The position numbers and the translations under genes were made by a program. Below are positions 1-5,573 of a stretch of DNA of 5,573 nt, piece by piece; position 1 is the stretch's first letter; each line of letters begins with the position of its first letter. This DNA is from Galactobacter sp. GTDB taxonomy: Bacteria; Actinomycetota; Actinomycetes; Actinomycetales; Micrococcaceae. Where the stretch lies: the NCBI GenBank assembly GCA_022712075.1, contig JALAHE010000048.1:1-5573 (forward strand), written 5' to 3'. Below the pieces are notes generated by a model. It saw only the letters and a list, made by a program, of their open reading frames with translations, was not told where the DNA came from and made no database searches.

Positions 1-145
1 CGCGGCCCCCCCCGCGGGCCCCCGCCGCCGCGCCGCGCCCCGGGGGCGGGGCCCGCGGGCCTCCCCCCGGCCCGCCGGGCCGCCCGGCTCGCCCCCCCCG
101 CCCGCCCGGGGGGCGGGGGCCCGCCCGGGGGGCCGCCGCGCCGGC
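1..145. other. Low-complexity G/C-only stretch, probably unreliable sequence at a contig end
   Basis: This stretch has no A at all and only two T (62 and 89). It is made of runs such as eight C at 6-13, eight C at 92-99, six G at 108-113 and six G at 127-132. Without A no stop codon can occur in the forward frames, so openness means nothing here. The frame continuing into the FHA domain should encode the first strand of that domain, a hydrophobic segment, just before the Ala-Gly-Thr at 140-148. Instead it gives only Pro, Ala, Arg and Gly. Composition changes abruptly at 146. The simplest reading is miscalled bases or assembly error at a sequence end. A natural Pro/Ala/Arg linker of FhaB could contribute but does not explain the missing first strand. 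Confidence 0.75.
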
Positions 146-394
146 ACGGTGCTTCCCCTCGGCGCCAGCCCGCTGCTGCTCGGCCGAGCGCAGGAGGCAA
201 ACCTCGTCCTCGACGATGACTACTCCTCCGGCCGCCACGCCCGCTTGTTCCCGCAGGGCAGCCGCTGGTTCCTGGAGGACCTCGGTTCGACCAACGGCAC
301 CTTCATCGACGACATGCCGCTCACGCGCGCCCAGCCGGTGGAGCCCGGCCAGCGCATCCGCATCGGCAAAACCGTGATGGAGTTGAGGCCATAG
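140..394 (+). CDS. fhaB: FHA-domain protein FhaB, C-terminal part (5' end missing or corrupted)
   Basis: Forkhead-associated domain protein that binds phosphothreonine peptides; in actinobacteria it is encoded beside the PstP/PknA/PknB genes and is tied to cell division and wall growth. The readable part is about 85 residues and covers nearly the whole FHA fold. The key residues are all present: Gly-Arg (182-187), the Ser-Ser-x-Arg-His recognition segment (224-238) and Asn-Gly within LGSTNGTF (281-304). A closing IRIGKTVMEL strand follows and the stop is TAG at 392-394. The GTG at 149 is not the true start: codons 140-148 read Ala-Gly-Thr, which fits family sequences leading into Leu-Pro-Leu-Gly, so that GTG is an internal Val. 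Full-length FhaB is usually about 150-160 residues with an N-terminal membrane segment, and that part is lost in the G/C-only stretch. The frame stays open to base 2, but this carries no weight. Confidence 0.9.
   Translation, partial: AGTVLPLGASPLLLGRAQEANLVLDDDYSSGRHARLFPQGSRWFLEDLGSTNGTFIDDMPLTRAQPVEPGQRIRIGKTVMELRP
385..388 (+). promoter_or_regulatory. Ribosome binding site of pstP
   Basis: A GAGG lies inside the last codons of fhaB, seven bases before the ATG at 396, with a second GGAG at 379-382. It supports the ATG at 396 as the start of pstP. That start lies one base after the fhaB TAG, so translation is probably coupled. Confidence 0.55.
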
Positions 395-395
395 C

Positions 396-1823
396 ATGGC
401 GCTCTATCTCGACTTCGCGGCCGCCTCCGACGTGGGGCGCATCCGCAAGAAGAACGACGATTCCGGCTACGCCGGGCGCTACCTTGCCGTCGTCGCCGAC
501 GGCATGGGGGGCCACGTGGGCGGCGACGTCGCCTCAGCGTCCACCGTCCTCGATCTGGTGCACCTGGATCACCCCGACGTGGCGCACCCCGCCACGACGC
601 TCGCTGACGAGATCCAGAGCGCCAACATCATCCTGAACGAGCTGGTCGACGCGAATCCCAAGCTCTCCGGGATGGGCACCACGGTCACGGCGCTGCTCCT
701 GACGGGCGATCGCTTTCGCTTTGCCCACATCGGCGATTCCCGCGCGTACCGCCTGAAGGACGGCGTGTGGGAGCAGATCTCGCGCGACCACACCTTCGTG
801 GAGAAGCTGCTCGAGGAGGGGCGCATCACGCCCGAAGAGGCGAAGGTGCACCCCCACCGCAACGTCATCATGCGCGTGCTCGGCGATTCGGACGCTTCCC
901 CCGAGCTGGACCTGCAGGAGTTCCCCGTGGAGCCCGGCGAGGTCTGGATGCTCTGCTCCGACGGCATCAACGCCGTGGTCCCCGAGGAGGAGACCGAGCG
1001 CATCGTGCGCCAGGCCGGCTCGGTCGAGGACGCCGCCAACGCGCTGGTTCAGCGCACCCTGGAACTCGGCAGCCCCGACAACGTCACGGCCGTGGTGGTT
1101 CAGGTGCTCGACGACGCGGCGACGCCGCCGTCGCTGCCCCTCACCTCCCCGGACGTCGCCGAGGATCCCTCGCCGGACACGGGCCAGCTGCGCGTCGCCG
1201 CGGACGGCGATCTCGCCGCGAATCAGGCGATCTTGCGCCACGAGATGGCAAACCGGCCGCACTCGCTCGTGGGTGCCGCCCTGCTCGCCACCGAATCCGG
1301 CCAGATCCCCATCGTGACGCAGCGCTCGGGCGAGCGCCGCGCCGCCGCCCTGCTCAACCACAAGTCGGCGCAGGCCGAGGCCGACGCCCTGGCCCCCGAG
1401 GCCGAGCTGCTCACCGACGAACCGCGTCGGCGCCGCGGCTGGGTGCTTCCCAGCATCCTCGTAGTCTGCATCGGCCTCCTGGCCTCGGTGCTCTACTTCG
1501 GGTACACGTGGACGCAGACCCGCTACTTCGCGGGTCTCGACGACGGCAAGGTCGCGGTGTTCCAGGGCGTGTCCCAAGACATCGGCCCCCTCAAGCTCTC
1601 CCACGTCGACACCACCACCCAGGTTCCGGTCGAGGTGTTGCCCAAGTTCTGGCAGGACAAGCTCAGCGCCGGCATCCCGGCGGAGAACCGCCAGGAGGCC
1701 ATGGATACCCTCCGTCTCATCGTCTTGAAGGCCAAGGAGCAGTGCACCGTGGTGGCCCCCGGGGCCGGCGGCTCGATCAACAGCGAGACGCCAGCCTTCT
1801 GCAGTGAGGAGGTGCCCCAGTGA
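396..1823 (+). CDS. pstP: PP2C-family Ser/Thr protein phosphatase PstP, membrane anchored
   Basis: Metal-dependent phosphatase that dephosphorylates the Ser/Thr kinases of this operon and their targets. The catalytic domain spans about residues 5-240 and faces the cytoplasm. Visible PP2C motifs are SDVGRIRKKNDD (11-22), ADGMGGH with metal-binding Asp35 and Gly36 (34-40), GMGTTVTALL (92-101), HIGDSRAYRL (111-120), LCSDG with Asp189 (186-190) and PDNVT with Asp228 (227-231). A linker (about 241-343) follows, then an Arg-rich stop (344-347), one membrane helix (about 349-371) and an outside domain of roughly 100 residues with Cys450 and Cys469. At 475 residues it is slightly shorter than the 514 residues of the M. 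tuberculosis protein. The ATG at 396 is preceded by GAGG. The TGA at 1821-1823 overlaps the GTG of rodA. I see no broken motif. The identification is firm; the job of the outside domain is not known to me. Confidence 0.96.
   Translation: MALYLDFAAASDVGRIRKKNDDSGYAGRYLAVVADGMGGHVGGDVASASTVLDLVHLDHPDVAHPATTLADEIQSANIILNELVDANPKLSGMGTTVTALLLTGDRFRFAHIGDSRAYRLKDGVWEQISRDHTFVEKLLEEGRITPEEAKVHPHRNVIMRVLGDSDASPELDLQEFPVEPGEVWMLCSDGINAVVPEEETERIVRQAGSVEDAANALVQRTLELGSPDNVTAVVVQVLDDAATPPSLPLTSPDVAEDPSPDTGQLRVAADGDLAANQAILRHEMANRPHSLVGAALLATESGQIPIVTQRSGERRAAALLNHKSAQAEADALAPEAELLTDEPRRRRGWVLPSILVVCIGLLASVLYFGYTWTQTRYFAGLDDGKVAVFQGVSQDIGPLKLSHVDTTTQVPVEVLPKFWQDKLSAGIPAENRQEAMDTLRLIVLKAKEQCTVVAPGAGGSINSETPAFCSEEVPQ
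1806..1814 (+). promoter_or_regulatory. Strong ribosome binding site of rodA
   Basis: GAGGAGGTG sits inside the last codons of pstP and ends five bases before the GTG at 1820. It decides the start: an in-frame ATG at 1853 has no comparable upstream motif. Confidence 0.75.
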
Positions 1824-3313
1824 GCGCCCCCACCGTCAATGCCCCTAGCGGCATGAATTCCCGCAAGCAGCGCCCTCAGCCGACTCGCCGCACCCTCGAG
1901 CTCTTCCTGCTGGTGCTCGCGCTCGGCGTCACAGCGCTGGCCGACTTCCTCGTCTCCTCGAGCGTCGGCGCCTCCAGCAACGACACCTCGTGGGTCACCC
2001 ACGTCGTGGTGCTCGGCGCCCTGGGGCTCGGCGTCAACATCTCGTTGCGCCTCTGGGCCAAATATGCCGATCCATTCATTCTTCCCGTGGTGGTGGCGCT
2101 CAACGGCATCGGCCTGGCCATGATTCACCGCCTGGACCTTGCTTCCAGCACGGCCGCCGGCAGCAATGCGGCCACGAGCCAGCTGCTTTATACCGGACTC
2201 GGCATGATTTGCGCCGTGGTGGTCATGTGGATCATCCGCGACCACCGCGTGCTGCGCCGCTTCACCTACGTCTGGCTCGCCGCCTCCGTGGTGCTGCTGC
2301 TCCTTCCGCTCGTGCCCGGACTCGGCGCCGGCACCATCAACGGCGCCAACATCTGGATCCGCGTCGGTTCCTTCTCGCTGCAGCCCGGCGAATTCGCCAA
2401 GATCACGCTCGCGCTCTTCTTTGCCAGCTACCTCGGCTCCAAGCGCGACCTGATTCTGCTGGCCGGGCGCAAGCTCGGCCCCCTGCAGCTCCCCCGCGCC
2501 CGCGACCTCGGCCCCATGCTCGTGGCCTGGGCCGTGGCCCTCGGCGTCCTCGTCTTCCAGCGGGATCTCGGCTCGGCCATCATGTTCTTCGGCCTCTTCA
2601 TGGTGATGATCTACGTCGCCACCGGCCGCGTCTCCTGGATCGTCATCGGCCTGGGTCTCATGGTCATCGGCGGCGCCGCTGCCGTGATGTTCATGGGCCA
2701 CGTGCAGCGCCGCGTGAACGTCTGGCTCAACGCCTTCGACCCCAGCGTCTACGAGGCCAAGGGCGGAAGCTTGCAGATCGTCCAAGGCCTCTTTGCCATG
2801 GCCAATGGCGGGATGGCGGGAACGGGCCTCGGTGGCGGCCAGCCGTACCGCATCCCCGTGGCCAAGTCGGACATGATCTATGCCTCGCTCGGCGAGGAAC
2901 TCGGCCTCATCGGCATGCTGGCGATCGTCTGCCTCTTCCTGATCCTCATCAGCCGCGGCATGCGAGCGGCGCTCGGCGCGCGCGACAGCTTTGGCAAACT
3001 GCTCGGCACGGGCCTGAGCTTCATCCTCGCGCTGCAGTTCTTTGTGGTGACGGCCGGCGTGCTGCGCGTCATGCCCCTCACCGGCCTCGCCACGCCCTTC
3101 CTCGCCGCGGGCGGTTCCGCCCTGCTTGCCAACTGGATCTTGGTGTCCCTCTTGCTTTTGATCTCCCACAACGCCAGGCGCCCGTCCACGGGCGGCGGCA
3201 CCCTCTCCACGACCGAGCAGGGCCTGATCGACCGCAAGGTCGAGGCCAAGCGCGCCCAGGAGGCCGGCGAGCCCGGTCCGGCCGCGCCGCTCGCGGGAGG
3301 TGAGGACGCGTGA
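1820..3313 (+). CDS. rodA: SEDS peptidoglycan glycosyltransferase RodA (RodA/FtsW/SpoVE family)
   Basis: Polytopic membrane enzyme that polymerises lipid II into glycan strands and normally works as a pair with the class B PBP encoded next to it. The 497-residue protein has roughly ten to twelve hydrophobic helices between residues 26 and 450. A hydrophilic tail of about 45 residues, rich in Ala, Glu and Gly, follows and is probably cytoplasmic. Family motifs are QPGEFAK (188-194), QRDLGSAIMFFGLF (about 247-260), the GLFAMANGGMAGTGLG loop (323-338), KSDMIYASLGEELG with the presumed catalytic Asp351 (349-362), and the last conserved block around LPLTG-like MPLTGLATPF. It starts on GTG in a GTGA overlap with pstP, behind a strong Shine-Dalgarno sequence. 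The call RodA rather than FtsW rests on position: this slot between pstP and pbpA is the one called rodA in mycobacteria. The protein alone would only say SEDS family. Confidence 0.93.
   Translation: MSAPTVNAPSGMNSRKQRPQPTRRTLELFLLVLALGVTALADFLVSSSVGASSNDTSWVTHVVVLGALGLGVNISLRLWAKYADPFILPVVVALNGIGLAMIHRLDLASSTAAGSNAATSQLLYTGLGMICAVVVMWIIRDHRVLRRFTYVWLAASVVLLLLPLVPGLGAGTINGANIWIRVGSFSLQPGEFAKITLALFFASYLGSKRDLILLAGRKLGPLQLPRARDLGPMLVAWAVALGVLVFQRDLGSAIMFFGLFMVMIYVATGRVSWIVIGLGLMVIGGAAAVMFMGHVQRRVNVWLNAFDPSVYEAKGGSLQIVQGLFAMANGGMAGTGLGGGQPYRIPVAKSDMIYASLGEELGLIGMLAIVCLFLILISRGMRAALGARDSFGKLLGTGLSFILALQFFVVTAGVLRVMPLTGLATPFLAAGGSALLANWILVSLLLLISHNARRPSTGGGTLSTTEQGLIDRKVEAKRAQEAGEPGPAAPLAGGEDA
3296..3306 (+). 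promoter_or_regulatory. Ribosome binding site of pbpA
   Basis: GGAGGTGAGGA offers two overlapping Shine-Dalgarno cores, GGAGG (nine bases before the GTG at 3310) and GAGG (four bases before). It lies inside the last codons of rodA and supports the GTG start that overlaps the rodA stop. Confidence 0.65.
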
Positions 3314-4779
3314 ACCAGGCCATCAGGCGAACCTGGGTCGCCGTCGTCGCGCTCCTGGCCATCATCATGGGCGCCACGACCTACGTGCAGTTCTTCGCGG
3401 CTGACGCGATCAACAACAACGCGCTGAACACCTCGCGCAAGCTCGACGCCGCCAACTCCTCCCCGCGCGGAAGCATCCTGGTGGGCGGCGAGGCGGTGGC
3501 CGAGTCGGTCAAGAACCCCGAGGGCAGCACCTACGCGTACAGGCGCGTCTACAACGACGCCAAGCTCTACTCCGGCCTGACCGGCTACTTCAGCCTCGAC
3601 GCCGGCGTCACGCAGCTCGAGTCCTCGCAGAGCCAGACCCTCATGGGCAGCTCCGACGACCAGTTCTTCGACCGCATCGCCAACCTCTTCACGGGCCAGG
3701 ACGACCAGGGCGCCAACATCGAGCTCACGATCGACCCGAAGATCCAGCAGGCCGCCTACGACGCGCTGCCGGATGACTTCAAGGGCTCGGTCGTGGTGCT
3801 CAACCCCAAGACCGGCGAGATCCTGGCGATGGTGTCAAAGCCCAGCTTCGACACCAATCTGCTGGCCGTGCAGTCGACGGCGAAGGCGGCGGCCAACCGC
3901 GCCGAGCTCTCGAAGAACAAGAACATCCGGCTCTACTGGAACCCGGCCGTCCAGGACCGCGTCTCCCCCGGCTCCACCTTCAAGGTCCTCGACCTCGTGG
4001 CCGGCTTCGAGACCGGCTACTTCAAGCTCGATGGCGAGTACGACAACTCGGAGAAGTGGACCCCGCCGGGCACCACGACCCCGCTCGGCAACTTCGACGG
4101 CGGCAGCTGCTCGCAGCAACCGAACAAGGCCTCGCTGCGCTTCATCGTTGCCCAGTCTTGCAACACCCCCTTCGGCCAGGCGATCCAAGAGATCGGCCAG
4201 GCCAAGATGAAGGAGGTGACCGAGCGCTTCGGCTTCAACTCGAAGCCGGATTGGCTGGGTCTCTCCCCGACGGCCGCCTCGGTGTGGCCCACGGACGAGA
4301 TGTCTCCCGGCAACCTCGCCTCGGCCTCGATCGGCCAGTACGACGTGCAGACCACCGTGCTGCAGATGGCCATGGTGGCAGCGGGCATCGCGAACGACGG
4401 CGTGCTCATGAAGCCGCAGCTCATCAAGCAGGTCACGGGCTCGGACCTGAAGGTCCTGCAGGACTTCAAGGCCGAGAAGTACTCGACGGTGACCACGCCG
4501 GAGATCGCCAACGACGTCACCGAGCTCATGCGTGGGCCGGTGAAGTCGGGAACGGCGCAGAGGGCGGCCATTCCCGGCCTCGACATCGCGGCAAAGACCG
4601 GCACGGCCCAGATCGGTAGCGGGACCGGCAAGGTCAACGCGTGGATCACGGGGTTCGCCCCGGCCGATGACCCCGAGGTCGCCATCGCGGTGAACGTCGA
4701 GGACATCACTTACAACCAGAGCCACGGGCTCACCAGCACGATTATGAAGAACGTACTCAAGGCGGTGTTCAACAAGTGA
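3310..4779 (+). CDS. pbpA: Class B penicillin-binding protein PbpA (peptidoglycan D,D-transpeptidase)
   Basis: Membrane-anchored transpeptidase that cross-links peptide stems outside the membrane and is the expected partner of the adjacent SEDS polymerase. It has a short cytoplasmic start, one membrane helix (about residues 8-29), a pedestal domain (about 30-140) containing SSPRGSILV, and then the transpeptidase domain. The three active-site motifs are intact: SPGSTFK with nucleophile Ser222 and Lys225, SCN at 283-285, and KTGT at 429-432. The length of 489 residues is close to the 491 of M. tuberculosis PbpA. Cys267 and Cys284 flank the active site and may form a disulfide. It starts on GTG, overlapping the rodA TGA by four bases; its own TGA overlaps the next gene in the same way. 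Kinases of this operon are reported to phosphorylate PbpA in M. tuberculosis; I cannot see this from the sequence. Confidence 0.96.
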   Translation: MNQAIRRTWVAVVALLAIIMGATTYVQFFAADAINNNALNTSRKLDAANSSPRGSILVGGEAVAESVKNPEGSTYAYRRVYNDAKLYSGLTGYFSLDAGVTQLESSQSQTLMGSSDDQFFDRIANLFTGQDDQGANIELTIDPKIQQAAYDALPDDFKGSVVVLNPKTGEILAMVSKPSFDTNLLAVQSTAKAAANRAELSKNKNIRLYWNPAVQDRVSPGSTFKVLDLVAGFETGYFKLDGEYDNSEKWTPPGTTTPLGNFDGGSCSQQPNKASLRFIVAQSCNTPFGQAIQEIGQAKMKEVTERFGFNSKPDWLGLSPTAASVWPTDEMSPGNLASASIGQYDVQTTVLQMAMVAAGIANDGVLMKPQLIKQVTGSDLKVLQDFKAEKYSTVTTPEIANDVTELMRGPVKSGTAQRAAIPGLDIAAKTGTAQIGSGTGKVNAWITGFAPADDPEVAIAVNVEDITYNQSHGLTSTIMKNVLKAVFNK

Positions 4780-5573
4780 GACCCACCAGCGGCATCTCCC
4801 TCGGTGGCCGATACAGGCTCACCGACCGGATCGCCATCGGGGGCATGGGCGAGGTCTGGAAGGCCCTCGACGACGTCCTGGGGCGCGTCGTGGCCATCAA
4901 GATCCTCAAGGAGGAGTACACGGGCGATCCCGGCTTCCTTGAGCGCTTCCGCGCGGAGGCACGGCACACCGCCCTGCTGAACAACGATGGCATCGCGAAC
5001 GTCTTCGACTACGGCGAGGCCGACGGCTCCGCCTACCTCGTGATGGAGCTCGTGCCGGGGGAGCCCCTCTCCACGATCATCGAACGCGAGCGGGTGCTCA
5101 CGCCCGACTTCACGCTCTCCGTGATCGCCCAGACGGCGCGCGCCCTCTCCGCCGCGCACGCCCGTGGGCTGGTGCACCGCGACGTCAAGCCCGGAAACCT
5201 CCTCATCATGCCCAACGGCAAGGTGAAGATCACCGACTTCGGCATCGCCCGCCTCGCCGACCAGGTGCCGCTGACGGCCACCGGCCAGGTCATGGTCACG
5301 GCCCAGTACCTCGCGCCCGAGCAGGCGACCGGCCAGACCGCCACCGGCCAGTCCGACCTCTACTCGCTCGGCGTCATCGGCTACGAGTGCCTCGCGGGCC
5401 GCCGCCCCTTCACCGGCGAGTCGCAGATCGCGATCGCGCTGGCGCAGGTCAACGACCGCCCGCCGGCGCTGCCCGAGACGCTGCCGCTGCCGCTGCGCGC
5501 GCTCATCCTCTCGATGCTGGCCAAGGATCCCGCCGACCGCCCGGCCAACGCCTCGCAGCTGGCCATCGCGGCC
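4776..5573 (+). CDS. pknA: Eukaryotic-like Ser/Thr protein kinase PknA, N-terminal kinase domain (3' end beyond window)
   Basis: Transmembrane Hanks-type kinase that phosphorylates wall-synthesis and division proteins. The window holds 266 codons with no stop and runs off the right edge. The kinase domain is nearly complete: Gly-rich loop IGGMGEVW (21-28), Lys42 in VAIKIL, helix-C Glu61, HRDVKPGN (134-141) with catalytic Asp136, TDFG (153-156), activation segment with Thr167, Thr169 and Thr175, APEQ (180-183), SDLYSLGV (193-200) and the late conserved Arg255. One position is odd: Val174 stands where the family has Gly in the GTxQY segment. The start is the GTG at 4776 in a GTGA overlap with pbpA; the Shine-Dalgarno candidate AAGGCGG at 4759-4765 is weak, so coupling probably matters. 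No later start keeps the Gly-rich loop. The juxtamembrane region and membrane helix lie outside. PknA rather than PknB is inferred from its place right after pbpA and its activation-segment wording; PASTA repeats cannot be checked here. Confidence 0.93.
   Translation, partial: MRPTSGISLGGRYRLTDRIAIGGMGEVWKALDDVLGRVVAIKILKEEYTGDPGFLERFRAEARHTALLNNDGIANVFDYGEADGSAYLVMELVPGEPLSTIIERERVLTPDFTLSVIAQTARALSAAHARGLVHRDVKPGNLLIMPNGKVKITDFGIARLADQVPLTATGQVMVTAQYLAPEQATGQTATGQSDLYSLGVIGYECLAGRRPFTGESQIAIALAQVNDRPPALPETLPLPLRALILSMLAKDPADRPANASQLAIAA

Noticed and set aside
1..145. G/C-rich start read as a repeat, terminator or structured RNA
   Set aside because: Any such sequence would pair with itself many ways simply because it is only G and C. 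There is no defined hairpin with a T-tract, and it falls where fhaB coding sequence is expected.
149..151. GTG as the start of a complete short FHA protein
   Set aside because: The preceding codons Ala-Gly-Thr fit the FHA family, and the domain would lose its first strand. There is no Shine-Dalgarno sequence before it. It is an internal Val of a longer gene.
534..1604. Minus-strand open frame of about 356 codons opposite pstP
   Set aside because: The composition is that of an antisense shadow, with no recognisable motif, and it overlaps the intact PP2C catalytic domain.
767..1807. Second plus-strand frame inside pstP, with similar ones inside rodA and pbpA
   Set aside because: The translations are Arg/Ala/Gly/Pro-rich low-complexity sequence typical of a shifted frame in high-GC genes.
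1853..1855. ATG as an alternative start of rodA
   Set aside because: It has no good Shine-Dalgarno sequence, whereas the GTG at 1820 has a strong one at proper spacing and repeats the GTGA junction pattern of the next genes.
2041..2230. Cluster of A/T-richer codons in rodA, considered as a sign of transfer or a promoter
   Set aside because: The shift is slight, the reading frame and membrane helices continue unchanged, and no -10/-35 pair is convincing.
1523..3169. Long minus-strand open frame (about 548 codons) opposite rodA and the end of pstP
   Set aside because: Its translation is His-, Gly-, Glu- and Asp-rich with no domain, and it lies fully opposite genes with clear motifs. Such frames arise from G/C-ending codons on the opposite strand.
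146..5573. An undescribed system in the window
   Set aside because: Every base from 140 to 5573 is accounted for by five recognisable genes in the known actinobacterial order fhaB-pstP-rodA-pbpA-pknA.

Overview
The window reads as part of the conserved actinobacterial operon that couples Ser/Thr phospho-signalling to cell-wall growth. From left to right on the + strand it holds the end of an FHA-domain protein (fhaB), a PP2C phosphatase (pstP), a SEDS glycosyltransferase (rodA), a class B penicillin-binding protein (pbpA) and most of the kinase domain of a Ser/Thr kinase (pknA). The gene order, the high GC content with strong third-position G/C, and GTG starts at three of the four visible start codons point to a high-GC Gram-positive bacterium (Actinobacteria). 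I cannot place it to genus from the sequence alone.

Layout: bases 1-145 contain no A and only two T, are built of G and C runs, and do not resemble the coding sequence expected at this place. They are best treated as unreliable sequence at a contig or read end. Good sequence begins near 140 inside the FHA domain of fhaB, which ends at 394. pstP (396-1823) starts one base later. rodA (1820-3313), pbpA (3310-4779) and pknA (4776 to the window edge) each start on a GTG that overlaps the previous gene's TGA in the four bases GTGA. No intergenic space exists from 140 to 5573, so there is no room for an internal terminator, and no RNA gene, mobile element or CRISPR array is visible.

How the genes work together: RodA polymerises lipid II into glycan strands, and PbpA cross-links them with its transpeptidase domain. 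PknA (and normally PknB, expected just downstream) phosphorylates cell-wall and division proteins. PstP removes those phosphates, and FHA proteins bind phosphothreonine. All five genes look intact apart from the two cut by the window edges. This is a well-known system, and I found no undescribed one. The points worth a second look are the corrupted left end, a Gly-to-Val change in the activation segment of PknA, a probable disulfide next to the PbpA active site, and a cysteine pair plus an unexplained linker segment in PstP.
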